Positions 35,917 through 47,193 of a stretch of 64,000 bases of DNA are shown in pieces. How positions within the stretch are numbered: the first letter of the stretch is position 1; each line of letters starts with the position of its first letter. The notes beneath the pieces are model-generated. The model searched no databases, was not told where the DNA came from, and saw only the letters and a list, made by a program, of their open reading frames with translations. The stretch comes from Alphaproteobacteria bacterium (GTDB lineage: Bacteria; Pseudomonadota; Alphaproteobacteria; Sphingomonadales; Sphingomonadaceae), in the NCBI GenBank assembly GCA_030424845.1, contig JAUHWC010000005.1:1-64000 (forward strand), written 5' to 3'. The translations under genes were made by a program, and so were the position numbers.

Positions 35917-36166
35917 TGTTCCTCCTAAGCGGCCCCTTGCGCGGGATCTTCGCTGTTCAAAAGCTGCCCTGCAAAGGGCGATTCCCCCGCGATGTGCCTC
36001 CCGAAAGCCCCCTTTGCAAGGGCAGCACCCGCTTCACCTGTCGATCAATTGTGAATGAGCGATATTTTTCAAGCTGATGGACCCGCAATTAGCCTTGCAC
36101 GCCTGGGAAACGGGCGATACCGTCTCACTTGCAACTTTCCCCCCGGCCGATGGAATCCTCGACACC

Positions 36167-37609
36167 ATGAAAACCTCGCGTATCGCCCTCTCGCTCGCCT
36201 GCGCCGCCATGGTCGCATCCTGCGGCGGCAGCAGCGGCGCGCCAACCGGCGCCGGGCCAACGCCGACACCAACGGCCACGCCCACGCCCACGCCCACCTC
36301 GGCGCAATGCTCGCTGTCCTCGCGGCAAAGCTGGACCCTGGCGCAGTTGCAGGAATGGTACCTGTTCCCCACCCTGCTGGACGAAACCGTCAACGCGGCA
36401 AACTTCAACGACCTGCAGGATTACATCGACGCGCTGGTTGCCCCGGCGCGGGCGCAATCGCGCGACCGCTTCTTCACCTACATCACCTCTATCGAGGAGG
36501 AGAACGCCTTCTTCGAGCAAGGAGCGAGCGCGGGTTTCGGCATCCGCCTGGGATACGACACGGCAGCACGCCGGGTATTCGTGATCGAGGCGTTCGAAGG
36601 CGCGCCTGCCCTGGGCCAGAACATGGATCGCGGGGCAGAACTGGTGGCCATCGGCACCAGCGAGGCAACGTTGCAGACGGTGAACTCGCTGATGGCGAAC
36701 GGTGGGCCATTCGCGGTCGTCCAGGCGCTCGGCCCCGACACGGCAGGCACGACGCGGGTGATCCGCTTCCGCGATGCCAGCGGCATCGAGCGCACGAACA
36801 GCTTCACCAAGACGGAATTCGCGCTTGATCCGGTATCGGATCGGTACGGCTTCAAGATCATCAACGATGGTGGCAGGCAAGTCGGCTATATCAACCTGCG
36901 CACCTTCATCGACACCGCCGCGCCGGACTTGCGCGCGGCTTACGACAGTTTCCGCGCCGCCGGCGTGACCGAGCTGGTAATTGACCTTCGCTACAACGGT
37001 GGCGGGCTGATTTCGATCGCTGAGTTGATGGGTGACCTGATGGGCCGCGACCTGGATGGCCAGATTTTCGACCGCATCACCTATCGCGCTTCCAAGTCGC
37101 AGTTCAATTCGGCCTATCTTTTCGATCCCACCCCGCAATCCATCCAGCCGACCAGGATTGCCTTCATCGCCACCGGTGGCACGGCTTCCGCCAGCGAGAT
37201 GATCATCAACGGCATGCAGCCCTACCTGCCCGACACGGACATGGCGCTGATCGGGGAAAACACCTTCGGCAAGCCTGTGGGACAGATTGCGCTGGACCAG
37301 GCCGCATGTGACGACAGGCTGCGCGTTGTCGCCATCGCGGTAGAGAACGCGGATGGCAATGCGGAGTATTTCACCGGCCTTGCGAACACCGTGCCCAACA
37401 CCTGCCGGGCGCAGGACGATATCACCGCGCAACTCGGCGATCCTGCCGAAGGCATGTTGTCAGTCGCGCTGGACTTCCTCGAGGGAGGAGCCGCCGCCTG
37501 CACGCCGATCGCCGGCGGCCCGGCCACCACGCAACGCGCCATCGATCGCGACTTCCTGCGCCCCGAGCGGCCGAACACGATCCAGCGCAACGTCCCCGGC
37601 ATCTTCTAG
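36167..37609 (+). CDS. Lipoprotein-type S41 family peptidase
   Basis: A 480-residue C-terminal-processing-protease-like enzyme. The signal peptide ends in a lipobox (MVASC) followed by GGSSGAPTGAG and a Thr-Pro tract (about 30-48). A PDZ-like region (RVFVIEAFEGAPALGQNMDR) precedes the protease core with YINLRTFIDTAAPDL, DLRYNGGGLIS, the Ser in ATGGTASASEMIING and the Lys in GENTFGKPVGQ, so the Ser-Lys dyad is intact. Surface or periplasmic, substrate unknown. ATG 36167 begins the signal peptide; the longer frame from 36077 is not needed. Confidence 0.88.
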   Translation: MKTSRIALSLACAAMVASCGGSSGAPTGAGPTPTPTATPTPTPTSAQCSLSSRQSWTLAQLQEWYLFPTLLDETVNAANFNDLQDYIDALVAPARAQSRDRFFTYITSIEEENAFFEQGASAGFGIRLGYDTAARRVFVIEAFEGAPALGQNMDRGAELVAIGTSEATLQTVNSLMANGGPFAVVQALGPDTAGTTRVIRFRDASGIERTNSFTKTEFALDPVSDRYGFKIINDGGRQVGYINLRTFIDTAAPDLRAAYDSFRAAGVTELVIDLRYNGGGLISIAELMGDLMGRDLDGQIFDRITYRASKSQFNSAYLFDPTPQSIQPTRIAFIATGGTASASEMIINGMQPYLPDTDMALIGENTFGKPVGQIALDQAACDDRLRVVAIAVENADGNAEYFTGLANTVPNTCRAQDDITAQLGDPAEGMLSVALDFLEGGAAACTPIAGGPATTQRAIDRDFLRPERPNTIQRNVPGIF

Positions 37610-37637
37610 CCCGGTCATGGCGGGAGAACGCCCATGA

Positions 37638-38228
37638 CTGGTCCTGACCGGCTTCGGCCACTTTCCCGGCGTGCCGGAAAACCCGACACAGGCGATCATC
37701 GAGGCGTTCCGCAAGGACCCGCTCCGATTGCCACAGCCGCACAGGCTTGCCCTGCTCGACGTTGCCTATCGCTCCGCCGCAACCGTTCTGGACGAACTGC
37801 TCGACCCGGCTCCCGATGCGCTGGTGCTGACCGGCTTTTCAGCGCGCGCGACCATGGTCACGCTGGAAGCGTGTGCCACGGATCATTGCGCACCTGACCA
37901 GCCCGATATCTGCGGTTTCGTGCCCGCGCCCAAGGCTGATCCCGAGCCGCCACTTGCCACCGATGCCCCGCTCGCGACCCTTTCACTAAGGCTCAAGGAA
38001 GCGGGCGTACCAGCGGAAATCTCGCAAGATGGAGGTGCCTACCTGTGCAACTATTCCTATCGCCATGCCTTGGAGTGCGTCGGGACGCGAAGGCTCCGCA
38101 CAAAGGTTCGGTTTGTCCACTTGCCCGCGCTGGAAGGCACCGCGCTGGCGAAAGAGGCTGCCGCAAGCATCACGCTGAAGGAGGCCATGGGCGCGCTCAC
38201 GCTCATCGCCAGCGAACTCGTGCGCTAG
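37638..38228 (+). CDS. Pyroglutamyl-peptidase I-like protein (peptidase C15), start anomalous
   Basis: The conserved N terminus LVLTGFGHFPGVPENPTQ is encoded from CTG at 37638, directly after an in-frame TGA (37635-37637). GTG 37671 would omit it; the well-placed ATG at 37634 (behind GGGAG) is in another frame, and dropping one A would fuse it perfectly. The catalytic triad is present: Glu in TMVTLEACATDHC, Cys in GGAYLCNYSYRHAL and His in VRFVHLPALEG. Family members remove N-terminal pyroglutamate from peptides. Either a CTG start is used or a one-base insertion has damaged the start; it follows the S41 peptidase gene by 28 bases. Confidence 0.7.
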   Translation: MVLTGFGHFPGVPENPTQAIIEAFRKDPLRLPQPHRLALLDVAYRSAATVLDELLDPAPDALVLTGFSARATMVTLEACATDHCAPDQPDICGFVPAPKADPEPPLATDAPLATLSLRLKEAGVPAEISQDGGAYLCNYSYRHALECVGTRRLRTKVRFVHLPALEGTALAKEAAASITLKEAMGALTLIASELVR

Positions 38229-38240
38229 GCCTGGCTCCTG

Positions 38241-38669
38241 TCAGCGCCCGGTTGCCGGATGCCTGTCGCTCCAGCCGCATCCGTTGCGTTGCTCATCCCC
38301 GATCTGCAAGGTGACCGTGAAAGGGTAGATGGCATCGCTCATCCCGTCGGAACATTCCGCCGGCGTGATTGCGATATCAACCGCCTTGCCCGCCATTTCC
38401 CCGCTGAACGAAAGACCGCCGCGCCCTGCGAAACGCGTAACCGCAACTGCCTTTCCGTCGATGTTTTCGGGCGTAGTGTAGTTGAAGGTTCCGCTGCTGA
38501 TCTGTCCGCCCCAGAACGGTTCGGTTCCCGCAAGCGAGATCGCCTCGTTCTCCGCAATCCCGGCAAAGGGCTGTTCATCCTGGATGTTTCCGGGAAGCTG
38601 TCCGTCAGGCTCCGCGCTGCAGGCAAACAGGACAAGGCATGGGGCAAGCATGGCGAAATAGCGGTTCAT
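38241..38669 (-). CDS. Lipoprotein, COG3650-like domain
   Basis: A 142-residue lipoprotein; the signal ends in VLFAC (Cys 17). The conserved strings LAGTEPFWGGQI, AECSDGMSDAIYPFTVTL and RNGCGW mark a small beta-rich domain found in many envelope lipoproteins of unknown function, sometimes duplicated in larger proteins. Two conserved cysteines (ECSDG and NGCGW) probably make a disulfide. Monocistronic and convergent with the C15 gene. Confidence 0.8.
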   Translation of the reverse strand: MNRYFAMLAPCLVLFACSAEPDGQLPGNIQDEQPFAGIAENEAISLAGTEPFWGGQISSGTFNYTTPENIDGKAVAVTRFAGRGGLSFSGEMAGKAVDIAITPAECSDGMSDAIYPFTVTLQIGDEQRNGCGWSDRHPATGR

Positions 38670-38760
38670 GCGCGCCCTATAGCCCGCAGAGCTAGCCCTT
38701 TGCCAGCGCAGCCGTGCCCGTTATCCTTTGCATCGGAGCAGCAAGCAGAGGCATCGTCGC

Positions 38761-39139
38761 GTGATACAACAACTCCTGATCGCTACACTGATGCGTCAGC
38801 ATCCATGGTTTCGGCCTGCTGTGGCTGTCGCGACTGCTGGCGGAAGAGCGTGAGGAGGAGCGCGAAGCCAACCTGTCCGCGCTGTCCCTGCGCGGCCTTG
38901 GAACAACACTCAGCGTCGTGCTGGGCCTGTTCGCCCTTCACGGTTTCGAGATCTGGCTCTACGCAGCCCTTTACGTGGCGCTCCGCGCGCTGCCGGACCT
39001 GGAGACTGCGGTCTACTTCTCGATCATCACCTTCAGCACCATCGGCTATGATGATGAAGGCATGGCAATCGCATGGCGGCTGGTTTCCGCCATCGAAGGG
39101 ATGAACGGCGTATTGCTGATGGGCAGGCTTCGGCGCTAG
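38761..39139 (+). pseudogene. Two-TM potassium-channel-like gene, frameshifted and truncated
   Basis: From GTG 38761 one frame reads MIQQLLIATLM and then diverges; the continuation, shifted by one base from about 38792, reads CVSIHGFGLLWLSRLLAEER and on to LFALHGFEIWLYAALYVALR, then FSIITFSTIGYDDEG with a TIGYD filter, ending LLMGRLRR. Intact relatives have these in one frame and continue with a second hydrophobic stretch after LLMG, which is missing here. So there is an N-terminal frameshift and a C-terminal deletion. Probably non-functional. Confidence 0.65.
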
Positions 39140-39277
39140 GTTCTGCCTATTCGCCTGCGTCCTGCGCCAGTGCTTCCTCGTCAACCCTCCGATTTCAGCT
39201 TCAAAGCCTTTCTATCACAAGCGACCCTTGAAGATTGCCCGCGTCGGGCGGCGCTGACGCCGCCCTCAACCTCTCGC

Positions 39278-41735
<2,458 letters not shown>

Positions 41736-41749
41736 TGCCTTTCCCCTTG

Positions 41750-41880
41750 CTATACCGCTGCCAGCCGCAGCATGCCGACCACTGCCAGCGCACCTGCCGC
41801 TAACAGCGTGACGACCGACCAGCCGCGATGCACCGCGCCCAGGTTCTTCAGCCACATGTGGAAGTAGATGTCCGCGTATT
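41750..41880 (-). pseudogene. C-terminal remnant of a membrane protein
   Basis: Reading on the minus strand towards a TAG at 41750-41752, the frame gives YADIYFHMWLKNLGAVHRGW and SVVTLLAAGALAVVGMLRL, one TM helix with a conserved look, but it runs backwards into the acyltransferase remnant at about 41881 with no start of its own. Likely the tail of a gene truncated at that junction. Source family unknown. Confidence 0.35.
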
Positions 41881-41884
41881 CAGG

Positions 41885-42560
41885 AACGGCCCGCGGTGGT
41901 CGCTGGGATACGAGGCTGTCCATTACGCCATCTTCGCAGCGCTGTTCTACCTTTCCGGAGCGCGCAAATGGCTGGTCGCCGGCGCGCTACTCCTGATTGC
42001 CGGCCCCAAGGTGCTCCTTCTCCTCCCGATCTGGTGGCTGGGCGTGTGGACGTGGAAGCGCGCGCAGCAAGGCCCCTTGCCGGCGGACAAGGCCGCGCTC
42101 GCCTTCTTCGGCTCCATCGCCGCCCACGCAATCTTCCGCTGGAGCTGGCTGCCGGTATTCTTCAAGGGCGCGACCTAAAGCCTGCTGGGCGTAGAACAGA
42201 CGGTCCACTTGCTCGGCTTTTCTGACGAGTTCCTGTCCAGCTACACCATCGGCCCGCTGGTGACGCTGCACATACTTGGCGCACATGGGCTGGGCGTGCA
42301 GCTGGGCCGGGTGCTGGAACGCTGGCAGCCACCGATCCGCTGGACGGCGCAATCCACTTTCGCGCTCTACCTGCTGCATTATCCCATGCTGCGCTTTGCC
42401 GATGCTGCCTTCCGCCATGATGAAACCGACCCCTGGTAGGTCGCAGCGCTGGGCACCGGCGTGACCATCGCCTGCGTGGCGATCGGGCCGACGAGCGAGC
42501 GCACCAAGGGCAGGTGGAAGGCGCTGCTGCGCCCGATCTTCATGCGCTTTCCCGCAAGGG
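41885..42560 (+). pseudogene. Acyltransferase 3-family remnant with two in-frame stops
   Basis: One frame shows membrane acyltransferase pieces: NGPRWSLGYEAVHYAIFAAL, WLVAGALLLIAGPKVLLLLP, then TAA at 42176-42178, continuing in frame SLLGVEQTVHLLGFSDEF and STFALYLLHYPMLRFADAA, then TAG at 42437-42439, then VAALGTGVTIACVAIGPTSE up to about 42560. The typical WSLxYE and LYLLHYP motifs survive. The N-terminal half is absent. Such enzymes acylate surface sugars. Confidence 0.75.
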
Positions 42561-42661
42561 CGGCGCAACCGACCTGCCACGCCCCAAAGCCCAGCGTTGT
42601 CTTGCTAATTCAGGACGCTATTAAGGTTGCAATCGAAACCGCAATCCAGGGTCCGTTTTTC

Positions 42662-44698
42662 ATGAAGCTTTTGCGCAGTTCACTTCTTGCCACCGCCATG
42701 CTGGCGCCAGCCGCACTGATGGCTCGCCCGATGACACCGGAAGACGTGGCCAAGATCGAATTCACCGCCACCATTGCCGTGTCTACCGACGGCAGCCAGA
42801 TCGCCTACACCAGCTATTCCCGCCCTGACGTGACCAGTGGCGAGGAAAACGGCACCGGGACGCAGCAATTGTTCCTGGCAGACGGGCCCATGGCCGCGCG
42901 CGCTTACCTCCCCGAGGACGTGGCCGTATCAGGCATCGGCTTTTCTCCGGATGGATCGATGATCACTTACCTGTGGGCTGACGAAGGCGAGAAGCGCGGT
43001 GTGTGGGGCGTGCCGGTGAATGGCGGCGCCCCGCGCAAGCTCGCTGGCATCGAGGATGCCAATGTGGCGGCCTATGCCTTCGCCCCTTCGGGCGAGAGCG
43101 TGTACCTGCTGGCTGGTGCAGCGCCGGATGAACAGCGCGAGGAGGAACTGGCGCTGGGCTTCGATGCCGTGGTCTATGAAGAGGAGCAGCGCTTCAACCG
43201 GCTGTTCGTGGCGGCAGCCGGCACGGATGAAGTCGATCCCGAGCCGGAGGAGATCGACGTTCCGGGCCATGTGGATTCGATGCGGCTGGCGCCTGACGGC
43301 AGCTTCCTTGTCGTCACTGCCGCGCCCAGCACGCTGGTCGATGACAGCTATGTTTCGCGCAAGCCCTACATCATCGACATGGTGACGGGCGAAACCCGCG
43401 TGGTCGATACGCCGGGCAAGATCGGCGATATCGAGATTGCACCCGACAGCCGCCAGTTTTCGATGATCGCTGCGGTCGACGTCAATGACCCGGCAGCAAC
43501 CACGCTGCACCTGGTGGACGTGGCAACGGCAAGCTACCGCCCGCTGAACGAAGGCGCGGCAGAAGCCGCAACCGACACCGAATGGATGGCTGATGGTCGC
43601 TTGGCGGTGCTGGTGGACATCGGCGCGCAAAGCGTACTGCGCTTTTATGCCGACGATGGCCGGATGCTGCGGGAAGTCGATCCCGAAGGCTTGATCCTCA
43701 CCTCGATCGAACAAGGCGGCAACCGCATTGCGGTGGAAGCCAATTCCCCGATGCACCCCAACGAGTTGTTCCTGTTTGACGGCACCAGCTTCACCCGCTG
43801 GACTGATCACAACCCGTGGCTGGCCGAGATCGATTTCGGCCCACAGCGCACCATCACCTATACCGCGCGTGACGGGCAGGAGATCGAAGGCATATTGATC
43901 GAACCCGTCGGCGGCATTCCCTTCGAGCGGGCGCCGACGATCCTGAATGTCCATGGCGGGCCGGAATCGCATGATTCCAACGGCTGGGTCACTGGCTACG
44001 GCAGCCCGGGCCAGGTTGCCGCAGGCAAGGGTTATGCCGTGTTCCTGCCCAACTATCGCGGTTCGACCGGTTACGGCGTGGAATTTTCCAAGCAGCACCA
44101 GGGCAATTACACTGATCCGGAATTCATGGACCTGGTGGATGCCAAGTACGCGCTGGCGGAAATGGGCATTACGGATCCTGATCGCGTGGGCGTGACAGGC
44201 TCCTCCTACGGCGGATATGCCACGGCGTGGTCTTCCACCTACCACTCGCAGGAATTTGCAGCCGGCGTGATGTTCGTGGGCATTTCCAACCAGATTTCCA
44301 AGATGGGTACAGGCGACATCCCGTGGGAGATGTACAATGTCCATGCTCGCGAATGGCCGTGGGAAGACTGGCTCGGCGCGCTCGAAGTCAGCCCGATCTA
44401 CCATGCTGAAAAGGCTGATACGCCGCTGCTGATCCTGCATGGCGAAGAAGACACCCGCGTTTCGCCGACGCAAAGCACCGAACTCTATCGCCATATCAAG
44501 ATCCGCCGGCCTGATACGCCCTTGCGGCTGGTGTTCTATCCCGGTGAAGGTCACGGCAATGCTGCAGCGGCAGCGCGTTATGACTACAACCTGCGGATGA
44601 TGGAATGGTTCGACACTTACCTGATGACAGGTGATCGTGACGCTCCCATGCCTGGACCGCGTCCCGAGCTGAAACTGGATGGTGAAAGCGAGGACTGA
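42662..44698 (+). CDS. Secreted S9 family peptidase (prolyl oligopeptidase/DPP-like)
   Basis: A 678-residue exported serine peptidase with signal peptide (LLATAMLAPAALMA). The N-terminal propeller (about 25-420) is followed by an alpha/beta hydrolase domain: TILNVHGGPESHDSNGW, the nucleophile in GVTGSSYGGYATAW, the Asp in LHGEEDTRVSPTQ and the His in YPGEGHGNAAAAAR, so the triad is complete. Members release dipeptides or acyl-amino acids from peptides. ATG 42662 starts the signal; the frame upstream is the acyltransferase remnant. Confidence 0.93.
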   Translation: MKLLRSSLLATAMLAPAALMARPMTPEDVAKIEFTATIAVSTDGSQIAYTSYSRPDVTSGEENGTGTQQLFLADGPMAARAYLPEDVAVSGIGFSPDGSMITYLWADEGEKRGVWGVPVNGGAPRKLAGIEDANVAAYAFAPSGESVYLLAGAAPDEQREEELALGFDAVVYEEEQRFNRLFVAAAGTDEVDPEPEEIDVPGHVDSMRLAPDGSFLVVTAAPSTLVDDSYVSRKPYIIDMVTGETRVVDTPGKIGDIEIAPDSRQFSMIAAVDVNDPAATTLHLVDVATASYRPLNEGAAEAATDTEWMADGRLAVLVDIGAQSVLRFYADDGRMLREVDPEGLILTSIEQGGNRIAVEANSPMHPNELFLFDGTSFTRWTDHNPWLAEIDFGPQRTITYTARDGQEIEGILIEPVGGIPFERAPTILNVHGGPESHDSNGWVTGYGSPGQVAAGKGYAVFLPNYRGSTGYGVEFSKQHQGNYTDPEFMDLVDAKYALAEMGITDPDRVGVTGSSYGGYATAWSSTYHSQEFAAGVMFVGISNQISKMGTGDIPWEMYNVHAREWPWEDWLGALEVSPIYHAEKADTPLLILHGEEDTRVSPTQSTELYRHIKIRRPDTPLRLVFYPGEGHGNAAAAARYDYNLRMMEWFDTYLMTGDRDAPMPGPRPELKLDGESED

Positions 44699-44723
44699 TC
44701 ATTCGCTTGCGATCCCAAGAAAA

Positions 44724-44761
44724 GGGGCAGCAAGTCGAACCAGGCTTACTGCTCCTTTCTT
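44724..44761 (+). terminator. Probable terminator of the S9 peptidase gene
   Basis: GGGGCAG (44724-44730) pairs with CTGCTCC (44749-44755), one G-U pair, and is followed by TTTCTT. The stem can extend outward by the flanking CAAGAAA and TTTCTTG. It lies 26 bases after the stop. Confidence 0.5.
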
Positions 44762-44774
44762 GCAAGCAAAAATC

Positions 44775-44846
44775 ACTTTCCACTTTGGAAAGTTTTTGCT
44801 TGCCAATCTGGAAAGTGATAGGTAATCACTTTCCAGATTGGAAAGA
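44775..44846 (+). promoter_or_regulatory. Array of three palindromic operators, consensus ACTTTCCA-N3-TGGAAAGT
   Basis: Perfect site ACTTTCCA-CTT-TGGAAAGT at 44775-44793; a degenerate one, GCTTGCCA-ATC-TGGAAAGT, at 44798-44816; and ACTTTCCA-GAT-TGGAAAGA at 44828-44846. Parts of the last two also form a perfect 17-bp inverted repeat (44803-44819 with 44825-44841, 5-base spacer). The last site covers the GGAAAG ribosome-binding region of the next gene. Most likely binding sites of the regulator encoded at 45299. Confidence 0.8.
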
Positions 44847-44855
44847 AACCATGCC

Positions 44856-45302
44856 ATGAAGAAGGATGATGCACTGGCTTCGCTGGAGGCAGTCAATAGG
44901 GCCAAGGCGCGCCTGGCTGCTGATGCCAAGTGGCCGTTCTGGCGCCATGCAGCCTACGGCTTGATCGAAGCTGCCATTGTCCTTTCGGTATCCTTGCCTT
45001 TCTCGGCCTTGCTGGCTGTGGCAGGCGGCGCGATCATTGCAACGCTGCTGGTGATCAAGGATGACAAGCGCCGCTATGGCATGTTCATTTCCGGCTGGCA
45101 GGGCGGCAAGCCGCGCCTTGTCACGCTGGGCATGGTGGCCTTCATCATCACCATGTTCGCCTTGTCCTTCACGACTCGCGGCCAGCCGTTCCCGGCGCCG
45201 ATTGCGGTTGGCGCGGCACTGGCGACATTCATCGCTTGCACCATCGGCAGCTATTGGTGGCAGAAGCTGTACCGCGAGGAACTGGGCCATGGTGCAGCAT
45301 GA
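44856..45302 (+). CDS. Four-TM membrane protein of a regulator-linked pair
   Basis: A 148-residue inner-membrane protein. The N terminus is charged (KKDDALASLEAVNRAKARLA), followed by hydrophobic helices AYGLIEAAIVLSVSLPFSAL, LLAVAGGAIIATLLVI, LVTLGMVAFIITMFALSF and IAVGAALATFIACTIGSYWW. No family recognised. ATG 44856 is used; a TTG at 44838 lies inside the operator array. Its stop overlaps the regulator start as ATGA, so both are one transcriptional and translational unit. Confidence 0.75.
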   Translation: MKKDDALASLEAVNRAKARLAADAKWPFWRHAAYGLIEAAIVLSVSLPFSALLAVAGGAIIATLLVIKDDKRRYGMFISGWQGGKPRLVTLGMVAFIITMFALSFTTRGQPFPAPIAVGAALATFIACTIGSYWWQKLYREELGHGAA

Positions 45303-45643
45303 GCAAGCCTGAAATCGATCCTGTCCTCCATCCCCCTGCGCGGCTGCAGATCGCTGCCTTGCTGAGCAAGGTGGACGATGCCGAATTCGCACGCTTGCGC
45401 GATATTTTGGATGTGAGCGATTCCGTGCTTTCCAAGCATCTCTCGGCGCTGGCGGATGCAGGCTATGTCGCGATCAGCAAGGCCAGGCAGGACGGCAGGC
45501 AGCGCACATGGGCCAAGCTGACGCATGAGGGCAAGCGCGCATTTGCTGCGCATTTGCAAGCCTTGCAGGATATCGTGAGTTGCGCTGACTTGCTGGCGGA
45601 TGACGATGCCGTGGAAAGCAGCGCGCGCGCTCAGAAGGTATAG
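45299..45643 (+). CDS. Winged-helix transcriptional regulator (ArsR/MarR-like)
   Basis: A 114-residue DNA-binding protein with one winged-helix domain: HPPARLQIAALLSKVDDAEF, the recognition region LRDILDVSDSVLSKHLSALA, then GYVAISKARQDGRQRTWAKL as wing and a C-terminal dimer helix. No metal-binding cysteine pattern is seen. It is coupled to the upstream membrane protein and is the obvious candidate for binding the three palindromes before the operon, giving autoregulation. The 3' end overlaps the convergent ompV-like gene by 13 bases. Confidence 0.85.
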   Translation: MSKPEIDPVLHPPARLQIAALLSKVDDAEFARLRDILDVSDSVLSKHLSALADAGYVAISKARQDGRQRTWAKLTHEGKRAFAAHLQALQDIVSCADLLADDDAVESSARAQKV

Positions 45644-46491
45644 CCCACTCCCAGCACGCCCAGGAACTGGTCTGGCGAACCGCGCAGGCTGGTAAAGGGG
45701 CTCTGCCTTGCTGCACCAAGCAAGCGCGAATAGCCGACAATGCCGACGAGGCCCCAGCCGCCGTTGGTCAGGTCCCCGTCAAGATCCAGCCCCATCAGCA
45801 AGGTGGCACCAGCCTTGTTGAAGCCGCCTCCTGCCGGATCGAACACCGGCAGTTCGCCAGCGGTGGCCATGTTCTGGGCCTGGCTGACAGCGTAATAGTA
45901 GTCGCGGAACTTGCTGTCAGCATATTCCGCGCTCACCGTCAGCGATGCGGCAAGCGATTGGCTGAGCGGCGTGAAATAGGCAATGGATGGATCCACCACC
46001 ATGCCCGAATGCGCGCCGGCAATATCCCAGCGCAGGTCCGTGCTGATGGTCAGGCTGTCATAGGGGTTGAGAACGGCCGGGAAGCTGATGCCTGCCGTGG
46101 GGCCGATTTCCACCGCCCTGTCCAGCTTGCCGAGACTGCGGACAACCGGGTCAGCAATCTGGTCAACCCTGTCCGTGCGCAGCCGCGCGGCGATGCCAAG
46201 GTCCAGCCCGGGGCCTTCCTTCGCATCAGCAATGAAATCCAGCGCCAGCCCGGCTGCACGCGGGTTGATGTCCACCCCGCCGATGGAACCCTGCACGATG
46301 GGCAGCGGGGTCAGGACATAGTCGTCCGATCCTGAGTATGACGGGTTCAATCCCACCCCCAGTCCGACTGACAGGTAATCGCCCGCATAGACGGTATCAG
46401 CATAGGGATCACCGCCAGTTTCCTGCCCAAGGGCAGGCATGGAAAGGGTGATGGCGGAAGCTGCGGCGAGCGCCGCGAATGTCTGTTTCAT
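45631..46491 (-). CDS. MipA/OmpV family outer-membrane protein
   Basis: A 286-residue beta-barrel protein with a signal peptide (FAALAAASAITLSMPALG) and OmpV hallmarks: VGLGVGLNPSYSGSDDYVLT near the N terminus and a final strand QFLGVLGVGYTF ending in Phe. Members interact with murein enzymes or serve as porin-like proteins; specific role unknown. ATG 46491 begins the signal peptide. Monocistronic on the minus strand. Confidence 0.9.
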   Translation of the reverse strand: MKQTFAALAAASAITLSMPALGQETGGDPYADTVYAGDYLSVGLGVGLNPSYSGSDDYVLTPLPIVQGSIGGVDINPRAAGLALDFIADAKEGPGLDLGIAARLRTDRVDQIADPVVRSLGKLDRAVEIGPTAGISFPAVLNPYDSLTISTDLRWDIAGAHSGMVVDPSIAYFTPLSQSLAASLTVSAEYADSKFRDYYYAVSQAQNMATAGELPVFDPAGGGFNKAGATLLMGLDLDGDLTNGGWGLVGIVGYSRLLGAARQSPFTSLRGSPDQFLGVLGVGYTF

Positions 46492-46525
46492 GCTGGTGAA
46501 ACGAAGCAGTGGCAGCCCGGTTCCG

Positions 46526-47122
46526 TCAACCGCCTGCCTGCCATGCGGCGACAGCATCGATGGGGTAGAGCAGCATCAGCACGTTGAGGGTCAGGTTGTC
46601 GCGGATCACCGCCAGCGCCAGAAGTTCCAGGAACACGCCCAGCGCCACGCTGGCCCAGGGCGGCAGTTTAAGGGCGAGCAGGAAACCCAGCATCATCCAG
46701 CCGATATCGGAAGCGGAATTGACGATGGAATCGCCGGAGTAGCCCCAGCTGATCGTCACTTCGCGATAGCGGTTGATGACCATCGGCGTGTTCTCGGCAA
46801 TTTCCCAGGCGCTTTCCACGAACACCGCGATCGGCAGCGCCCAGCGCGCTGGCTTGCCGCCGAACCAATGCCACTTGGTCCACAGCAGCCACGCAAAGAA
46901 GGCCATGATCAAGCCGTGGGTGAAATGGCTGGGGGCATACCAGTCAGTGATGTGCTGGCTGTTTTCGGATGACTGGACCACACCGTGCCACAGCTTGATC
47001 GCGCCGCATTCGCACATCGGCGGGCGGTCCATCGCGAACAGTATCGCAACCGCTGCCAGCGCGACTGCCAGCGCAGCAATCCATGCCTTGCCATCGGGCC
47101 AGAGATTTCCTTCGCTTTTCAA
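46526..47122 (-). CDS. DUF2585 membrane protein
   Basis: A 198-residue inner-membrane protein with about five helices. The conserved part WHGVVQSSENSQHITDWYAP, FTHGLIMAFFAWLL, ESAWEIAENTPMVINRYRE and YSGDSIVNSASDIGWMMLGF defines DUF2585, a family of unknown function whose Glu/Asn/Asp residues lie at helix ends. The TTG at 47122 follows AGGAGAGG and gives the usual length; it is 71 bases from a divergent gene. Confidence 0.82.
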   Translation of the reverse strand: MKSEGNLWPDGKAWIAALAVALAAVAILFAMDRPPMCECGAIKLWHGVVQSSENSQHITDWYAPSHFTHGLIMAFFAWLLWTKWHWFGGKPARWALPIAVFVESAWEIAENTPMVINRYREVTISWGYSGDSIVNSASDIGWMMLGFLLALKLPPWASVALGVFLELLALAVIRDNLTLNVLMLLYPIDAVAAWQAGG

Positions 47123-47193
47123 TACCCTCTCCTGCCGCAACCGGTTTGGCGGGTTATGCTTGTTTCCTTCCCGAACTCCATTAGCAAGGAGCG

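Noticed and set aside
42929..44554. Open frame of 541 codons antisense to the S9 peptidase
   Set aside because: The sense strand has a full catalytic triad and signal peptide; the antisense translation is low-information.
44838..44855. TTG 44838 as start of the membrane protein in the regulator pair
   Set aside because: It lies in the operator array and lacks a ribosome-binding site; ATG 44856 is preferred.
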